Source of the DNA: Allobosea vaviloviae
Lineage (GTDB): Bacteria > Pseudomonadota > Alphaproteobacteria > Rhizobiales > Beijerinckiaceae
Length of the DNA stretch: 64,000 bases
Reading direction: 5' to 3'
Assembly: GCF_001298265.1 (NCBI RefSeq)
Contig: NZ_LGSZ01000095.1
Coordinates: forward strand, 62,001 to 126,000
In this document: in pieces, positions 60,613 to 64,000 of the stretch
Layout of the letters: every line of letters begins with the position of its first letter
Numbering within the stretch: position 1 is the stretch's first letter
The notes under the pieces: generated by a model
What the model saw: the letters and a program-made list of their open reading frames with translations, nothing else
Told to the model about the DNA's origin: nothing
Databases searched by the model: none
Translations under genes and position numbers: made by a program

Positions 60613-61566
60613 TCAGCCTTGATCCGCGGGGGCAAGGCGCCCCAGCAGATGGCTGGCGAGGAAAAGGTCGAGATGGCCGGCGCCGCCATTCTTGAAGAGC
60701 GTCGGGCGCGTTCCGGGCTGAAGCGCAATCTCACCGCGACAGAGCGCGAACAGGTCGCCGCGGACGTCGTCGCGGGTGATGACGCCGCTGCGCAGCGGCT
60801 CGATGAATTCGCCGGATCGCTCCAGGCAGGCATAGTCGTCGACGAAGATCGCGGCGCGGCGGAGCAGCGCATCGTCGCCCTCGCGCATCTGGGGCGTGAA
60901 GGACCCGATCAGCCCGACATGCGCGCCCGGCGCGACGAGATCGCCCTTGACCAGCGGCTCGGTCGCCATGGTGGCGGAGATGACGATGTCCGCCTGCGGC
61001 AGTTCGGCATCGAGGTCGAGGCAGGCCTCGGCCGGTGTGCCCGCAGCCTGCAGCGTCGCTGCCAGCGCCTGCGCGCGCTCGGGCGTCCGGTTCCAGATCG
61101 AGACGTGCTTCAGGGACGGGCGCACGGCGCGCATCGCTGCGATGACATAGGGCGCCAGCGCGCCCGCCCCGATCATCAGCATCCGGCTGGCATCCGGGGG
61201 CGCCAGGAAGCTCGCGCCGAGCGCGCTGTCGCAGGCCGTCTTGCGGAAGATCAACGCCTCGCCGTCGATCACAGCCTGCGCCTTGCCGGTATGGGGATCG
61301 AAGACGAGGTAGAGCGCATCGACCGTCGGCAGGCCGTAGGTTTCGACGTTTCTCGGAAACGAGGTCACGACCTTGATGCCGAGCGCCTCGCCCGCCTGCC
61401 AGGCCGGCACGGCCAGCATCATGTCGGGGTGCCCGCCCTCATGCGGCTGGTCGAGCGCCAGCCTCGCGATGGTCGGCTTGTCCTTGAGATGGCCGAGCCG
61501 CATCGCCTCGATGGCGCCGGGCCAGTCGAGCAAGCGGTGGACCGTGTCTGCGTCGACCATCCGCAT
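60613..61566 (-). CDS. ornithine cyclodeaminase / mu-crystallin family enzyme
   Basis: 317 residues with an NAD(P) Rossmann fold (MLMIGAGALAPYVIAAM, about 130-146) and the substrate-side residues K64 (IKVVTSFP) and R108-K109-T110 (FRKTACDSA). Members include ornithine cyclodeaminase, alanine dehydrogenase and delta1-pyrroline-2-carboxylate reductase. With amine-oxidising neighbours a ketimine reductase is more likely than cyclodeaminase. ATG 61566 shares a base with the upstream stop (TGATG). Confidence 0.87.
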   Translation of the reverse strand: MRMVDADTVHRLLDWPGAIEAMRLGHLKDKPTIARLALDQPHEGGHPDMMLAVPAWQAGEALGIKVVTSFPRNVETYGLPTVDALYLVFDPHTGKAQAVIDGEALIFRKTACDSALGASFLAPPDASRMLMIGAGALAPYVIAAMRAVRPSLKHVSIWNRTPERAQALAATLQAAGTPAEACLDLDAELPQADIVISATMATEPLVKGDLVAPGAHVGLIGSFTPQMREGDDALLRRAAIFVDDYACLERSGEFIEPLRSGVITRDDVRGDLFALCRGEIALQPGTRPTLFKNGGAGHLDLFLASHLLGRLAPADQG

Positions 61567-63119
61567 CAGGCGGCGACTTCGGACGAGGCGGCGTCGGCGG
61601 GCAGAGCGCGCGGCTGGAAATTCTCGGCGATGAAGCGACGATAGGCTTCGACCTCATGGCCGATCCGGGCCTCGTCCCAACCCAGCAGGTCCGCGACCGT
61701 CTCGGCCGCCTGGCGTGCGTCGGCAAGGCCCATCCCCGGCGTCCAGCCGACAGGCACGCGACGGAACAGGAGATCGATCAGCGTCTCGACCTGCTCATGC
61801 ATGGCGGCGTGGCGCAGTCGCTCGGACGACAGCGGCGCGTCGCCCGGCATCGGTTTGGCGGCATAGGACAGCGGCGTCGGAGCGCCCGATGCCTGCCCCA
61901 TCTGCGCGACGCGTGCCGCGATCGTCCGTCCGGCATGGCGATGCGTCATGATCGGGCAGCCCGTCACGGTCAGCGCGCCAGGCATGCCCTCAGTGGCCAT
62001 GTCGTGAATCATCAGGGATTTCACGCCCGAGGCGGTCTCGCTCGTCGTGCGCGGTCGCACGCCGGCCCAGCGATAAACGATGTCCTGCGTGGTCAGGCTG
62101 AGCGAGGGCAGGGCGCGATTGGCCTCGGCGATGATGAACTCGGCCTCCTCGGGCAGCACGCGCACCGAACCCGGCTCGTCCTCGAAGATCGTCTCGGTCG
62201 GGCCGAAGAAGTGATGGTCGCCCCAGGGCATGCAGTAGAAGGGCTGGCCGATGCTGCTGATCATCTCGAAGCCCGTGCCCCGGCAGGAATCCGGCAGCTT
62301 GACGACGAGGTTGACGCCTTTGATGCCGACGAGATGCTTCTTCGTCGGCACCGGCCCCGATGTCTTGCGCAGCAGGCGGTCGGCCCAGGGGCCGGCCGTG
62401 TTGACCAGCGTGGCGGCCTCGACGGTCGCGGTCGTGCCTGGCGAGGTCGCGTCCTCCAGCGTCACGCGCCAGCCGCCGCCGGGCAGCGGATCGAGCCGCG
62501 TCGCGGTGGTGTAGTTGCGGATGGTCGCGCCGCAGCGCTCGGCGTCGAGCATCGTGTCGAGGCAGATCCGCTCCGCCCACTGATACTGGTACTCGTCAAA
62601 GACGGCGACACTGGCCAGGCGCTTGCTGTCCATCAGCCCGACCATGCCGAACTGCCGCGCCGCCTCTGCCGCCGGCAACCGACGATAGGACAGCGGCACC
62701 TTGGAGGATCCGAACAGGCCGAGCGCGCGATAGCCGAGATCGACCTTCCAGCCGGGATACTCGCCACCTTCGAAGACGGGGAAGAAGAAGCTATGCCGGC
62801 TGACGCGCTCGGGCATGGTGCTGGCGAGTTCGGTCCGGCACTCCATCGACAGCTTCGCCATGCGAAGGCGCTGGAGCAGGTCCTTCGGGCGGTAGGCGAA
62901 GCGCCACAATGCGTAGTCCGGCGAGAAATAGGCCAGGCCGGAATAGAGCAGCCGGCTCGAGCGGCTCGACGTACCCGAGCCGAAGTCGCCCTTGTCGACC
63001 ACGAGCGTGGTGCGCCCGCCAGACGCGATGTGCTGGGCGGCGCTGGCGCCGACGACGCCGCCGCCGACGATGATCACATCGAAGGAGCGGCCGTCGAGTT
63101 CCGTGAGGGGAGCGCGCAT
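61566..63119 (-). CDS. FAD-dependent oxidoreductase, glycerol-3-phosphate dehydrogenase-like
   Basis: 517 residues. FAD motif VIIVGGGVVGASAAQHIASGG, then VDKGDFGSGTSSRSSRLLYSGL, which matches the GlpD signature for the flavin, and a C-terminal helical domain (about 400-517) like GlpD. True glycerol-3-phosphate oxidation is uncertain because it lies in an amino-compound operon; the DAO superfamily also oxidises amines. Coupled to the cyclodeaminase-family gene by TGATG. Confidence 0.83.
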   Translation of the reverse strand: MRAPLTELDGRSFDVIIVGGGVVGASAAQHIASGGRTTLVVDKGDFGSGTSSRSSRLLYSGLAYFSPDYALWRFAYRPKDLLQRLRMAKLSMECRTELASTMPERVSRHSFFFPVFEGGEYPGWKVDLGYRALGLFGSSKVPLSYRRLPAAEAARQFGMVGLMDSKRLASVAVFDEYQYQWAERICLDTMLDAERCGATIRNYTTATRLDPLPGGGWRVTLEDATSPGTTATVEAATLVNTAGPWADRLLRKTSGPVPTKKHLVGIKGVNLVVKLPDSCRGTGFEMISSIGQPFYCMPWGDHHFFGPTETIFEDEPGSVRVLPEEAEFIIAEANRALPSLSLTTQDIVYRWAGVRPRTTSETASGVKSLMIHDMATEGMPGALTVTGCPIMTHRHAGRTIAARVAQMGQASGAPTPLSYAAKPMPGDAPLSSERLRHAAMHEQVETLIDLLFRRVPVGWTPGMGLADARQAAETVADLLGWDEARIGHEVEAYRRFIAENFQPRALPADAASSEVAA

Positions 63120-63150
63120 CTGGGGTCTCCGATGGGCTTGAGGTCGGCGG

Positions 63151-64000
63151 TCAGGCGGCGTCGGGTCGCGAGGCTTCGAGTTGCGTGGCGAGCGCCGCGC
63201 GCATCGCAGCGGCGTCTTCGAGCCAGCCCTGCCGCAGCTCCGGCACGGAGGCCACGAGCAGGCGGGTATAGGGGTCGGTCGGCGCGCTCAGCACGGCCGC
63301 GCTCTCGCCAGCCTCGACGACGCGGCCATGGCGCAGCACCGTGACGCGATCGGCGATCGAGGCGACCGTCGCGAGGTCATGGCTGATGAAGATGATGGTC
63401 AGGCCGAGCTCGTCGCGCAGCCGCTTCACCAGGGCGACGATCTGGCCGGCCACGATCGTGTCCAGCGCCGAGGTGATCTCGTCGCAGATCAGGATCTCGG
63501 GTTCGGCGGCGAGCGCGCGCGCGAGATTGACGCGCTGCTTCTCACCGCCCGAGATCTCCGTCGGATAGCGATCGAGATAATGCGCGGGCAGGCTGACCAT
63601 GGCGAGCAGCTCGCGCATCCGGGCCTCCGCGGCCGCGCCCTTCAGCCCGTGGAAGAAGAACAGCACGCGCCCGAGAATGCGCCGCAGCCGGTGCTTGGGG
63701 TTGAGCGCCGTGTCGGCCATCTGCACCGCGAGCTGGACCCGGCGGCGCTGGGCCGCGGTCCGCTGCGCATCAAGCCCGGCCAGCATTTCGCCGTTCAGCG
63801 TCACGGTTCCCAAGGCGGGCGCATGCAGGCCGGCGATCACGCGCGCAAGCGTCGTCTTGCCCGAACCGGATTCGCCGATCACCGCGACGATCTCGCCCTT
63901 GCCGACCTGGAGATCAACGCCGTGCAGCGTCGGGATCTGAGGCACGCCGCCGGCGACCTTGCCATAGCCGGCAGTGAGGCCGGCGACCGTGAGGGCCTTC
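63151..64000 (-). CDS. ABC transporter ATP-binding protein (oligopeptide DppF type), N-terminus beyond window
   Basis: The reading frame is still open at base 64000, so the start lies outside; at least 282 residues are here. Walker A GESGSGKT, Q-loop VQMADTALNPKHRL, signature ISGGEKQRV, Walker B ILICDEITSALD, and the C-terminal PYTRLLVASVPEL of peptide/nickel ATPases. It could be a single DppF or the second half of a DppD-DppF fusion. It leads the catabolic operon in this window (31 bases before the next gene), so its transporter probably imports that substrate. It is also a possible ATPase for the orphan permeases at 48 kb. Confidence 0.88.
   Translation of the reverse strand, partial: KALTVAGLTAGYGKVAGGVPQIPTLHGVDLQVGKGEIVAVIGESGSGKTTLARVIAGLHAPALGTVTLNGEMLAGLDAQRTAAQRRRVQLAVQMADTALNPKHRLRRILGRVLFFFHGLKGAAAEARMRELLAMVSLPAHYLDRYPTEISGGEKQRVNLARALAAEPEILICDEITSALDTIVAGQIVALVKRLRDELGLTIIFISHDLATVASIADRVTVLRHGRVVEAGESAAVLSAPTDPYTRLLVASVPELRQGWLEDAAAMRAALATQLEASRPDAA

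Noticed and set aside
61566..63119. Bona fide glycerol-3-phosphate dehydrogenase GlpD
   Set aside because: The fold matches, but no glycerol kinase, facilitator or GlpR lies nearby and the operon looks amine-related.
1..64000. CRISPR arrays, IS elements, phage genes, tRNA or rRNA genes
   Set aside because: No regular direct repeats, transposase, integrase or tRNA-like structure noticed on reading; a covariance-model search would be decisive for small RNAs.

Overview
The window is GC-rich, densely coded chromosomal DNA from an alphaproteobacterium, most likely a Hyphomicrobiales member. A Bosea- or Methylobacterium-like genome would fit, but genus is not proven. Evidence is family content: an RpoE-ChrR pair, HWE histidine kinases, EcfG-type promoters (GGAAC-N16/17-CGTT), two Ku genes with LigD, an extensin-like protein beside an L,D-transpeptidase, and an amino acid:[carrier protein] ligase. 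No rRNA, tRNA, IS element, prophage or CRISPR array was seen. Many neighbours overlap by ATGA, GTGA or TGATG, so translational coupling is the rule.

Layout. 1-8 kb: a sensor kinase cut by the left edge, a divergent single-domain response regulator, a PPC protein, a SemiSWEET, a coupled L,D-transpeptidase/extensin-like pair, two small proteins and a UvrD-type helicase. 8-12 kb: a TRAP transporter with a dihydrodipicolinate-synthase-family enzyme. 12.8-24.4 kb: an exopolysaccharide cluster (two GT4 glycosyltransferases, GH5 hydrolase, flippase, a frameshifted tandem alpha/beta hydrolase, Wzz-like and polymerase-like proteins, acyltransferase). 24.8-30.8 kb: a five-gene operon of carrier protein, acyl-CoA-dehydrogenase-like flavoprotein, aminoacyl:[carrier protein] ligase, DUF1839 protein and GH2-like protein. 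This is the best candidate for an undescribed system: an amino acid loaded on a free-standing carrier protein, possibly oxidised, then transferred by a papain/BtrH-like DUF1839 enzyme to an unknown acceptor.

30.8-40.5 kb: a GT-C-like membrane protein, DUF2177, and an rpoE-chrR-DUF1295-methyltransferase operon with an RpoE-like promoter. Nearby is a coupled FAD oxidoreductase/DUF1365/cyclopropane-synthase operon; together they look like a photo-oxidative-stress lipid-modification locus. The ChrR homologue lacks both cysteines of its N-terminal zinc site. 40.5-44 kb: two HWE kinases and a response regulator, probably general-stress signalling. 44-51.3 kb: a D-amino-acid dehydrogenase-like protein, RpiR regulator, peptide-type ABC importer without an ATPase, and an MlrC-type peptidase.

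51.4-57 kb: a DNA-repair island of ExoIII, a 69-residue protein, two convergent Ku genes and LigD. Four separate consensus EcfG-type promoters precede the 69-residue gene, ku1, ku2 and ligD, which suggests end joining is part of the general stress response. 57-64 kb: a catabolic operon (small protein, enolase-superfamily enzyme, FMN/FAD oxidoreductase with an altered iron-sulphur motif, ornithine-cyclodeaminase-family enzyme, GlpD-like oxidoreductase) led by an ABC ATPase cut by the right edge.
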